A DNA stretch of 64,000 nucleotides from assembly GCA_947652115.1 (NCBI GenBank), contig OX393572.1, positions 16,474,869 to 16,538,868 on the forward strand. The letters are read 5' to 3'. The stretch's first letter is position 1; every line of letters begins with the position of its first letter. Made by a program: the position numbers and the translations under genes. Positions 36,855 to 46,600 of the stretch are shown here, piece by piece. The notes below the pieces were generated by a model. The model saw only the letters and a list, made by a program, of their open reading frames with translations. It ran no database searches and was not told where the DNA came from. Source of the DNA: Blastomussa wellsi (Eukaryota; Cnidaria; Anthozoa; Scleractinia; Plerogyridae).

Positions 36855-37024
36855 AAGAAGCCTAAGCCAACTAAGCCATGTATTATTCTGTCATAAAACA
36901 CGACGGCCATTTGAGAACACGAGGGAAATGTAGAAAACACGAGCCGCAGGTGAGTATTTTCTACATTTCTCGAGTGTTCTCGAGTGTTCTTTGTGACAGT
37001 ATAATACATGGCTTAGGCTTCTTC
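36855..37024. mobile_element. MITE-like element with GAAGCCTAAGCCA ends
   Basis: AAGAAGCCTAAGCCA plus CATGTATTATTCTGTCA at the left are mirrored by TGACAGTATAATACATGG and TTAGGCTTCTT at the right. The core GAGAACACGAGGGAAATGTAG / CTACATTTCTCGAGTGTTCTC is also inverted. Confidence 0.75.
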
Positions 37025-37212
37025 ATTTGCTTTATGATATAGATTTTATACGCCGCGAGTAAAAACACCAGAACACGCACGATCGATAAACTGAAGCAAT
37101 TTAATTTCGCTTCTTCTACTTTCATCTCGAACTTAGAAGATTCTTCGACAATCTCTGCAGCTTTACTCAGAATTTTGTCCGGAATTTCTTTATAGAAAAT
37201 GTTCGCCGCCAT
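36961..37212 (-). CDS. Hypothetical small open frame with one possible membrane segment
   Basis: ATG at 37212 in a GGGATGGCG context. 83 codons begin MAANIFYKEIPDKILSKAAE, acidic and helical, followed by a hydrophobic stretch (IVRVLVFLLAAYKIYII). The frame ends inside the neighbouring MITE (36855-37024), so the C-terminus is element-derived. I do not recognise it. It may be a gene fragment or chance. Confidence 0.2.
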   Translation of the reverse strand: MAANIFYKEIPDKILSKAAEIVEESSKFEMKVEEAKLNCFSLSIVRVLVFLLAAYKIYIIKQMKKPKPCIILSQRTLENTREM

Positions 37213-37473
37213 CCCTTGCGAATTTTCACTAGAGTAAAGCTGACGAAAAATAATAAAACACGCTTTTTCTATGTTTTATACTCTGATAAAACATGGGTTT
37301 TTGACCAATCACAGCACTACGGTTGTTTTGCTTGTTCAACGGAGCCAGAAGCATTAGACTCCGCAATTCAAAATGTTGACTACAGCACTGGGTTTTTACA
37401 TAACACCCAGTGCTTTATAAAGAGAATGTTAACGATCTCTTTGCTGTATTCAGTATCCGAACGCAAGGGTCCG

Positions 37474-37620
37474 AAATAGGCCATTTTCGAATTCATCTTT
37501 TGTCTCAAGGCCAAAACGATTCTAAGTGCAAAATCATTTATATCTTTTTGTTTAGATTTGAACGGATCAGTAAAATAATAGGCCATTTCCGAGTTTTCTT
37601 TTGCCTCATTGTAAAACCTA
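37474..37620 (+). repeat. GGCCATTTCCGAG repeat family, one copy plus a partial copy
   Basis: AATAGGCCATTTTCGAATTC and TCAAGGCCAAAACGATTCTAAGTG match the left half of the copies at 38080, 43247 and 52014. A second left end (GGCCATTTCCGAGTTTTC) begins at about 37581. The usual inverted right end is missing. Confidence 0.55.
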
Positions 37621-38079
37621 TGTAAACACATTATTTGAAATACAAAGCAAAATGGTCTTCATTGTAAACCGTGTTCGCCATCTTGGATTTCAGCAGTTTA
37701 AAATAAATATTTAACTGAAACTGGCATTATATAAGCTAAATTATATCTAATTTGATAAATTGTTGCTCAACTACGGCTGAAACCACAAACAACACCATAT
37801 AAAACAGAAATAGTATTGATGAAAACCCAAAAATGAAATTTTTGGACAACTTGGGGGTCAAACACTGGTTGCCATGGAAACGTCAAAGTTGGTGATAACG
37901 TCATACAAGTGTCAAAATATTCCCAGAAGATTTTTAGGAAAAGTCGACAGGTTTGTTGGTGATAGCTTTAATTGCTATGAAGTTATACATCTTCAAAGTT
38001 GGCGCGGGCCTCAAAAGCCCCCCCCCCCCCCCCCGGTCTGAATGGGGTTAACTATGACGTGATAGAAATCAAATAGTCT

Positions 38080-38223
38080 AAAGGCCATTTCCGAGTACTC
38101 TTTCGCCTCAGTGTCAAAACGAGTCTAAGTGCGAAAATTAAAGCAAACTAATTTTTATATGAATGGTTTTGCACTTATACTCGTTTTGAAACAGAAGTGA
38201 ATGGGAACTCGAAAATGGTCTAT
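38080..38223. mobile_element. GGCCATTTCCGAG MITE family, copy
   Basis: AAAGGCCATTTCCGAGTACTC and CAAAACGAGTCTAAGTGCG at the left are mirrored by GCACTTATACTCGTTTTG and GGAACTCGAAAATGGTCTAT at the right. Full-length copies are at 43247-43395 and 52014-52193. Confidence 0.75.
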
Positions 38224-38548
38224 TGTTAAATAGACCAATATAACGCTGATCTCCAGCTCTTCTAATGACACAACTAAAAGAAAAGAAATCGATAAAAATC
38301 ACAGAAAAGATGAAATCAATCCCTATTAAAGCTACACCAGGAGTTTTTCTTGTTTTTTTTTAGCAAACCAGCAGTAAAATGATGACTTTTACTTTCGTTC
38401 AAACACAAAATGTGTCTAGAACATCAAGAAGAAGATATTAAGTTAATTCAGGTTTAGCGGAGGAGTAGCCGTTTTCAGGTTTTAGTTATTCTTTCAAGAC
38501 AAAAGAGCCAAACTTGAAAAATTCGGCTTAAGATCTAAAGGCCCTTAA

Positions 38549-38836
38549 GCCAATGATACACGGTTCAACATTTGTTGAGCAACAAATGTTGCGACTGGGG
38601 TTCAACAATTGTTGAACAGTGTATCATGTGATGTTGAACGTTGAAATATGCCATTCAACATGTTGAACTTTGTTGAACGATGTTGAACGAAAATAGAGCT
38701 TGGCTCTATTCCGTTCAACAAGCTGCCATTTGTTGAACGACGTGGGAAAACGCAAAAACGTTTCAACAAGTCGCAACGATGTTCAACATTTGCTGATCAA
38801 CAAAAGTTGAAAGATGTTGAACCGTGTATCATTGGC
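38549..38836. mobile_element. MITE-like element rich in GTTGAAC/GTTCAAC
   Basis: Termini GCCAATGATACACGGTTCAA and TTGAACCGTGTATCATTGGC are perfect inverted repeats of about 20 bp. The inside is packed with short inverted TTGTTGAAC/GTTCAACAA motifs. It lies right at the edge of the third FN2-type upstream region (38840 onward). Confidence 0.85.
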
Positions 38837-38839
38837 TTT

Positions 38840-39115
38840 ATGCTATCCAGTGATATCACTCCTACTTCTTTTCATTCCGCCTGTCTTTGCTTCTAACCAA
38901 CTTACGACCTACAGAAGCGTTCGTTTGTTTTTTTTTTTAGCCAGGGATTTCCTGGAGGTTTTGAATCACATATGGTCAAAAAAAGATCAGTATCAGTTCC
39001 AAAGGTACCTGCCTTCTATTCCTTTGTTTTACAATATAAACCAATAATCTTCCATCTTTCTCCGCCCATCTGTTCATTGTGGCTAGCGCCACTACAAAAA
39101 TCCTTTAACATTTCG
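38840..39115 (-). pseudogene. Orphan copy of the FN2-gene upstream region
   Basis: CTTGCTTCTAACCAACTTAC, TAGCCAGGGATTTCCTGGAG, CATATGGTCA..GATCAGTATC, AAACCAATAATCTTCCATCT and TTCATTGTGGCTAGCGCCAC match, in order, the region upstream of FN2 gene B. Where a signal-peptide exon should follow, the sequence breaks into the MITE at 38549-38836, and no FN2 exon is found further along. I read this as the remains of a third gene. Confidence 0.55.
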
Positions 39116-40123
39116 TAATTATTGATGTCATGCGCGTCCTTGATTAATTTACGAAGTTTACGAAGTTCCATTTACGAAGCTGAACCGCGTTTAGCAGGTA
39201 GACAGTTAATTATTACAGGTGTGGGGCGTATTCACCCAATATGGCGGCTACATATGACGTCATGCACATACAACCTATTGTCAACCAAAGCTAAGCACAG
39301 TACCCAACGCGATTTTTGTTTTCTCAGAAATGCGCTTGGTACTAGTTAAGTGTTTCAACACTTCGCAATGATTTTTTTATACCATTCAACACAGAATACG
39401 AACTCAGGGACAAGCCTTTGGTTGCCTTTTTTACAAATCTGCATTAGCAAATAAAGTTGTATGTATGTATGCTAAAATTTGAAGAACATCTGTAATAGTT
39501 TCTGTTACTAAAATTTGAACAATATCTGTAGCAGTTTCGGTCACAAAATTAATGGCAACTTCAAGAGTTTGAAAATGATCATTCACCGCCACAGTTTGAT
39601 GGTATTACAAAGAGAGGATAGAAAAAAGTCAGTAGGAGAAGAGGAAAATAAAGTTAGTATTCAAATAAACACGAGTAGGGTCCGTTATACATTAAACATA
39701 CCAGGCCGTGAATTCAGTTATTTTATTTGCGTTCAACTCCTTTTCTTCCTCAACATTTCAGGCCATCAGGCTTTTGGAAAATGCATTTGTGTTAAGTCCG
39801 TTTAGTATTCTAAACTCCCCGCCACCATTCGTAAACATTTAGTATTCGCGGTTATGGTGAGAGAAGGAAACTGCACATGTCATTTTTTCACCGAAAACGT
39901 ATTTGTGACGGAAACCACGACGTCTATGCAACTAAACAGATGCTCTTAAAACTTTAGGATCGAAAGTAACCGATCGAAAAAAGGAAGGTTCCCTTAGAGG
40001 CACCCATTTATACAACTGGAGAGAGGCACTGCGAGAGTATATTAAGTGTTTTCCTAAGACCTAACACAACTCAATTACCCCGGCCTAACAGCAGCTTTCA
40101 CCCGGGCCGATCCTAAGCGTAAA

Positions 40124-40325
40124 TGTGGTGGCAAACGAGGACACATAATATTGTTGCGGACACATTGTTGCCGACAGAAATGTTTCCCTGTTTTCCCGCG
40201 CGCACAACATTGTTGCGGACATAAAACTTGTGTCCGAGACACAAAAGTAATATTTCTGATTTTATTCAGAAACATTTTGTGTCCACAAAAAATGTTTCCA
40301 CGTTTGCGCGCGCAACAACCGCATA
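40124..40325. mobile_element. MITE-like element related to 4034-4262, decayed
   Basis: GGTGGCAAACGAGGACACA at the left, then ATTGTTGCGGACAC, TTGTGTCCGAGACACAAAA and AACATTTTGTGTCC follow the same order as the element in the TIR-gene intron. The right terminus is lost. Confidence 0.6.
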
Positions 40326-40491
40326 AACGATTTAGCATAAACATTAGGTCTTCGCCTCCATTCCATTATTTACATTAGTATAGCTTCTGATATGATCAAA
40401 CCTAGAACAGTTTTTTTTCTTTTAGCTGACAGCTACAGTTAATTTTTTTGTAGAACTGCTGATTGAATGGTGAAAATGTCTACGAGACGCA

Positions 40492-40896
40492 TTAGCTCGC
40501 GAAACACCAAAACTGACTGATCGTGTCCTTCACTGCCTGTCGCACTTCTCTCATCTTCCAACAGTACAGAAATGGATTCAGAGATGAATTCAACAAAAAG
40601 AGGGTTACAGACAGAACGTGAAAGAAGTCAAAAGATGTTGTAGGTACATAAGATCCACCAAGTAGACTTAAAACTGCGGTGTGTATACTAATCGGAAGAT
40701 AACAAGCCAGTAATGTCATTTGTAGCGGAGCTCTGGCGGCACGAAGGGCCGCCAAGCGGAGCCCCATACTTATATGGGAAAGAAAACGAAACCCATGAGT
40801 TGATTTTCTCATGGTTATCATGGCTAGCGGTATTGCTCGTGGGCGCGTACGCACGACGACGGCGACGACGACGGCGACGACGGAGTCGCGCAACAT
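40492..40896 (-). pseudogene. Rhodopsin-family GPCR fragment, TM6-TM7 and tail
   Basis: On the minus strand, the segment from about 40730 to 40492 encodes a TM6-like MTLLACYLPISIHTAVLSLL and a TM7-like VTLFLLNSSLNPFLYCWKMR with the NPxxY-type NPFLY, then helix 8 (EVRQAVKDTISQFWC) and a stop. Upstream in the same frame is unrelated low-complexity sequence with GAC/GTC repeats. No TM1-TM5 lies on this strand, so it is a truncated fragment or a final exon with lost partners. Confidence 0.6.
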
Positions 40897-41221
40897 GGCG
40901 GCCTTGTCAACACCTTGTCAGCCTCATGGAGCTAACGATTTTTTTTTTAAGTTGACCGCTGACTAGGCATTGGTTTTCTTCATTAATCGCGGGTCAGGTT
41001 CTTCTGGCAGCATTTTTTAACTTTTTATGGTCATTCTTAAGGGAAATTCTGCATTTTAATTATTATTTATTTCAGAGAAATTATTAAGAACCAGCAAAAA
41101 ATATGGTTCACGAGGATCTTCAGGCCCCAGAAAGGAAGAAATTGAATCTTGTAATTACCCGTCTAAAGCCGTGTCACATCACTAATTGTCAGACTGACTT
41201 ATCAGACTCAGATGGTTTATC

Positions 41222-41590
41222 AGGACAGTGGGGCTGTGGTGTCTTTCGTCATCTTGATTAATGTTGTTGGTATTCCGTTGAACGCCATCGTGATATTAAT
41301 AGTCAAACGAGCTACCACTATAAAAAACTACAACTAATATTTTATTGTGCAACATAGCTTTGGCAGATATTTTAATAGTTTTGTGGCAGATGCAGTTTTT
41401 TTGGTGTCACGAGGCCCGCACCGGTATTATTGAAACCATTTTTTGCAAGGTCCTTAGAGATGAGGTTTTGAGGGCAGTTCAAGCTCTTACTTTTACATTA
41501 ATTGCATTTGAAAGATATATGGCCCTGTTTAAACCAATAAATACACATTTACGGATTAACAGGGAGAATACGTGGGCCAATTTTTTGTTT
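41222..41590 (+). pseudogene. Rhodopsin-family GPCR fragment, TM1-TM3, frameshifted
   Basis: TM1 (VVSFVILINVVGIPLNAIVI) is followed by a stop and frame change near 41337. TM2 resumes as LLCNIALADILIVLWQM, then the TM3 segment has a cysteine (IFCKVL) and ends in the DRY-like FERYM. The frame then runs into proline/arginine-rich low-complexity sequence. The frameshift between TM1 and TM2 and the missing rest mark it as broken. The other fragment (40492-40896) is on the opposite strand. Confidence 0.6.
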
Positions 41591-43246
41591 GGGAGGGCTT
41601 CAGCCCCTCCCTGCCCCTCCCCCCCCTCCCGCCGCCGACGCGCAGGGAATGTGTGCACGTTCTCCTGTGATCATGATCATGATCATGATTGCCACATTGC
41701 TAATTCTTCAATTCCTGCAAAAGTTTCCGTTTAGAAACGCAAGAGATTTTTGGTAAATCAGGAGATCAAGGCAATGCTGTCAAGTTTCTCATTTGCTGAA
41801 AACATTTCGGTAGTTTCTACTTCACAGCCTGGTTAAATATTTGTCTAAATACTTAAAAGAGTTCAGGCAGCAGCTATTTGTAATGACAGCATTTTTATTG
41901 CTCCAGGAGTTTTTCAGCACCAGACTGACAAATAGAACTGTCAAGGAGTTTACCAGGACCCTGCTTATGCTCCAGGCGATTTCAAGAATTGCCAAAAGCA
42001 GTGCAAACCCTGAATAATTATTGTAGCAAGCTGTAAATTTCAGAACGTCTAATGAATGTTACCGTGTTTCTAGAGATAGTTAAATCAAACTATTTTAGTT
42101 CGTATAAACAGGGTGTTGCAAAAGGTGCAATGAAGTAAAATATGAGTATTCAAACAAACGTTTTTAAAGCGTTAAAATTTAATGCACAATTGCTTCATTC
42201 TAAGCAATGATACAATATAACACTTTGTAACTCAGACATAAGTGTTTTTTTTAAATATTGGAGAAATTCTTAAATGTTTAAAAAATGACATTACATTTGC
42301 CCAAGGCAGAAACTGAAAATTTACACCATTCATTACACCAGGTAAAATTTTGTTATTTGAGTACTAAATAGTATATTCCTTTATTAACAAATGAAACCTT
42401 GAAAGCGACCAGCGCGCTATTGTTCCATCGACTTACATAATTCGCGGTAAAACTCATAAACAAGAACCCTTAGTAGTCAACCTAAGATATCCAAGCGGGA
42501 TGTCTGGGTTGAATGTTTAAGAGACCATTGTGATTTTTTGGGACGGCAAATGAGAGTCATTGAGCGTCAGGTATTCAGCCAATGACTGAGTTAAAATCTG
42601 AGTTTTTCCGCAAAGTCGTGCCCCTCGTGATCTTTCATATACGGACAATTTGCCACGCTTCTATTCGACAAGGGATATCTTTAGATTCTACTTTTTTGAC
42701 GACATGTCACATGATCCAGGAGGAATGTTATGAAGAAATAAATCGCATAAATATAACAAAATATAATAAAATTGGCATAAATACGTTCAAAATACTAAAC
42801 TGCTTGTAAATTTAACGCCTTCGCACAGCAAAGAGCCTCGGACATATTCTGTTAATAATTAAAATTCAAGGCTGCTTGACATACTCGGTACATAGGGAAT
42901 GGTTCGGCAGCTTGGTCAAGTTTGGCCTTGACAAAGCACCAAAAAAAACAACTTATCTGTGTCAGAGCAAGTAACTGAACGTAGAACGAACCATCGTGTA
43001 CAGAACCTTCTAGTATTCATCTTTGCACCTTTCCTTGCTCCTTTGAAGTACGCCTTGCTTCATAACCATTCCTCTTTATTGATTTTGCTTTTTAGAACAG
43101 TGAGCCCCTTAAGCATATGTTGACTCAAGGGCAGCAAGTACAAGCCACGCAGCTGACTGCCCTTATAATGTGTTATACACTCTCAAATACGCAATACCCT
43201 GGCTAGAAGTTACAGCAAGAAACCCGATATGACAACCAATAATCAC

Positions 43247-43395
43247 AGGCCATTTCCGAGTTCTCTTTTGCCTCCGCGTCAGAACGAGTCTAAGTGCATC
43301 TTCATTCTCACGCAAAACAAGCTTATTTTCATATGAATAGTTCCGCACTTAGACTCGTTTTGAAACTGAGGGAAAGGAAACTCGGAAATGACCTA
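43247..43395. mobile_element. GGCCATTTCCGAG MITE family, copy
   Basis: AGGCCATTTCCGAGTTCTC, AGAACGAGTCTAAGTGC and their inverses (GCACTTAGACTCGTTTTG, GAAACTCGGAAATGACCT) bound a 149-bp palindromic element about 230 bp past the ABCA stop codon. Confidence 0.75.
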
Positions 43396-43623
43396 ACTTG
43401 TGCAATCATTATCCAATCAGAAGCCGAGGAGAGCTTTCAGTCGGCTTGTGATTGGATTAAATCTGTACGAAAGAATGTGAGTTAATTAAAAGCGGCCACT
43501 TTTTGGGGCTGCTTGGTGCAAGTAAATAGTTAATAAAGGCTGGCAAGTTATTTTAAAAACATGAAAATGAATAGATTGATTATCATTGATCAAATTAATA
43601 TCTAGAATCTGTCTATCGTCCGG

Positions 43624-46600
43624 TTAGCAAGGAAAGCATCCGCATCGCTTGTTCACTGACGTCCGTTCCTCTGAATGCTGTTCTTTAGCGAAGTTGATGA
43701 AAACCTGCAGAATGAACACAGAAATACTGTCAGAAATACTGCTAACATTGAACAAATGACAAAGGTCAGAATTAAATGACGAGTCTGGAAGCGGACTTGG
43801 AAAAGAAAAATTAATAGTCAGGACCACGTATCTAAGCATTTGGAACTTAAGTTGAAAAGTAAAAAAAAAAACAACCAAGCAACATTTTAACCGCTAAACA
43901 CTCTGTCGTACACTTTGATTATGGGGAATAATAAGAACCAGGGATGGTGAAGTAATTAAAAGCGCTCGCCTTCTACAAATGTGTCCCGGGTTCGATTCCC
44001 GGACCCAGTGTAACTTTGTTTTCGGCTGTCGCATTGAACCGAGGGGTTTTCTTCAAGTTCTCAGGTTCTGATCCCTCTACAAAATCCGACAGTTTAAAGA
44101 CTATTATGTGCAATCCTCGTGCATCAAAGTGCACCTATCTAGTATTATTTGTGCAACTATAACTGCGATTAATATGTACAGCGTCAACACTGTCACTCAG
44201 TATGCACCTGCTCAAGTGTGGTTTGACTGACACTGTAGTCCACAATGTTCAGAGCGGTTCTATTTCTTTCCAGCTGACCAAAGATGTAGGACCAACTCAA
44301 ACCTTCCGTCTCCACCTGGAAGTGTAGAACGCCCTAGAACAGCAAAAGAAGGAGGTGAAACAATGATAGTCCATCACATGGTGAGCGAGGACACGTTATA
44401 CTACCTTACATGAAGAAGGTTACAAATAAACTTATGAGTAACATAGACAATTTTTTTTCACCGCACAACGGAGTATTTTTGCCGAAGTTTGAGGTTTTTG
44501 GAATGTGATGAAACACTGTCTCGGGTGTTTGATATATCTTCTCAATCGAAACTAAACCTGCGGAGAAAACTAAGAAATAAAATCGTAAAAATCTATGCTA
44601 ATTAAGTTCAAATTTCCAACCCACTGTCACGGCTCTGATTTCCTTTGTATTAACTTGATAAATAGTTAAGATGAGTTTGAGAAGTCTGACATGCAACACG
44701 TTTGGACAAGTGGCCCGTACTACTCTGAAACCTTTCTCTTTTCTTCGTTTGTCCTCTGTAAGCACTACCTCTATAATTTTCCACCAAGAGGCATTGTTGT
44801 GACGCGTTATCTATTGTTTTTAGAACCAATGACATGTTTCGTTCCGTAATTTTCTGCAAGGAATATCTTTAGCATGGAGACTTACATTGTGACTTTCCAA
44901 GAGCCTAGCTCCCGGGAAAGTCTGAGCGACAAAGTTCTGTGCATTTGTAACAGCTTCTATCAGTCCACTGTCGTATATCAAGAACGGTTGAAGCTGACCG
45001 GGTGGAGCCTGGAATTGTGCAGGCTGTGTTGGGTAAGGCGGAGGAGGGGCAGGGACGGTAGGTTGAACTTCTCCGCTGCTGACACCTTCTGGGGAACCTA
45101 GTGAAACACCTTTACAAGACAAAAACAAAATACTGCTTTGTATTCCGTAGTTTTTAAGCTCTTTTATTTTAGTGTTTGAGTAAAGGTCGCTGAGAAATGG
45201 CGTAATATTTGAGCTTACAAAAACCAAATCGTTCAAATTGGACCTTTTTCAACAAAACGTCACTCGAAACAAAATCCAGCATGCTGAATTGAAAGCTATG
45301 CATTTGGATTTCCAGAATAAAGCAACGAATATGAGCGGAGTTCAAACGCTCCCGCTCATTTGGCCTGAAACTCTCCAACTCTAATAGACCCTTATCGACT
45401 GTTATCGAAGCGGGCAAGCAGAACAGGCTAAATCGGAGCCCACAACTCTCTCTTGGAAAGACTCTGCATTCGCGGGTCTTATCATGCCCTTACTTGTGTG
45501 ACCGTCAACGCAGGCAAAACAGAAGTGATAAACCATATTTTCCCCAGCAATAGCCACACAAGCGACTGCGAAATGTGACTCGCCTCAGATTTGTTATCGT
45601 TTCCAAAGTGGTCAATGCGACCATTTGTTACCAAAAGTCTATCAGAAAAGGAAAGTTTCGTAGCTGACATAGCGTGTTTTCATAATTTTGGCCGGGGTTT
45701 GGCTTTGAACTTGCTTTCCTATCTTGAAAATGAGAGACAAAAACAGCGAAAGCAAAGCAATATCAACAAAAACGAAAAAGAGTGCGATTTAAGATTTAAA
45801 ATTTCATCAAATTGCAACATTTGATTTCTTGAAATCCTGTCACAAAAACAAATTTGATTATCTGTAACCCACTCCCATCGTTTTAGTTCTTCCCTAAGAT
45901 ATTTCCTCCATCTTGCTCTGTATGATATTTTCATCCAATTTATTTGTACGTTTGTTGGCATATGGCAGATTTGTTAAAATAATTTGGAAGAAGGATCCCT
46001 TTTAACTGTCGAGGGCATGTGGTTAGCCTCACCTTCAGGCGGAGGCTTCTCTGGCTCATTGACTTCTGGTAATTCAGCAGTGGCAACTGGATTGCTGAAA
46101 ACCATTGCTGGAGGTGGACCAGGGAAGCTGGAACGTGCAGCAGGATGGAAGCCATTTGCTATCTGCTGAGGCGGCTGGGCGGGAATGGAGCTTGCTACTT
46201 TAATCATAAGAGTGTAGCCAGTACCGAACCTGAAGCGATAAAACCATCACACTTAACGTTTGCACTCATCGAGAACTTAAAAAATCTTTAAAGAACCCTA
46301 GTCAGCCTCCGCCATTTTGGATGCCATCGAAATTATGGAAATTGAACGGTGAAGCGTAATTTCATTGTATTAATCTAGTTTGCTGTCAACACCATAGAGG
46401 CTACATTTTGGAGAAGACTGATAATCGTCTTACTCGATATGATTATTTATAAGCTAAAAGGCGTCAAAGGTCAGTATCATTGGCCGGAAAATTGGCGATA
46501 TTATATAGAGGGATGCAGCCGGGAAAACAAGCGCCAGTTGATGACCAATTGCCGCCTCGGAAAAGGGAATGAGACTACGGTGTTCGTCCCTGAAGTTGCT

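Noticed and set aside
43936..44020. Functional tRNA gene
   Set aside because: A- and B-box motifs are present, but the acceptor, D and anticodon stems do not pair, and SINE-type sequence follows. The same holds for 16160, 49000 and 63468.
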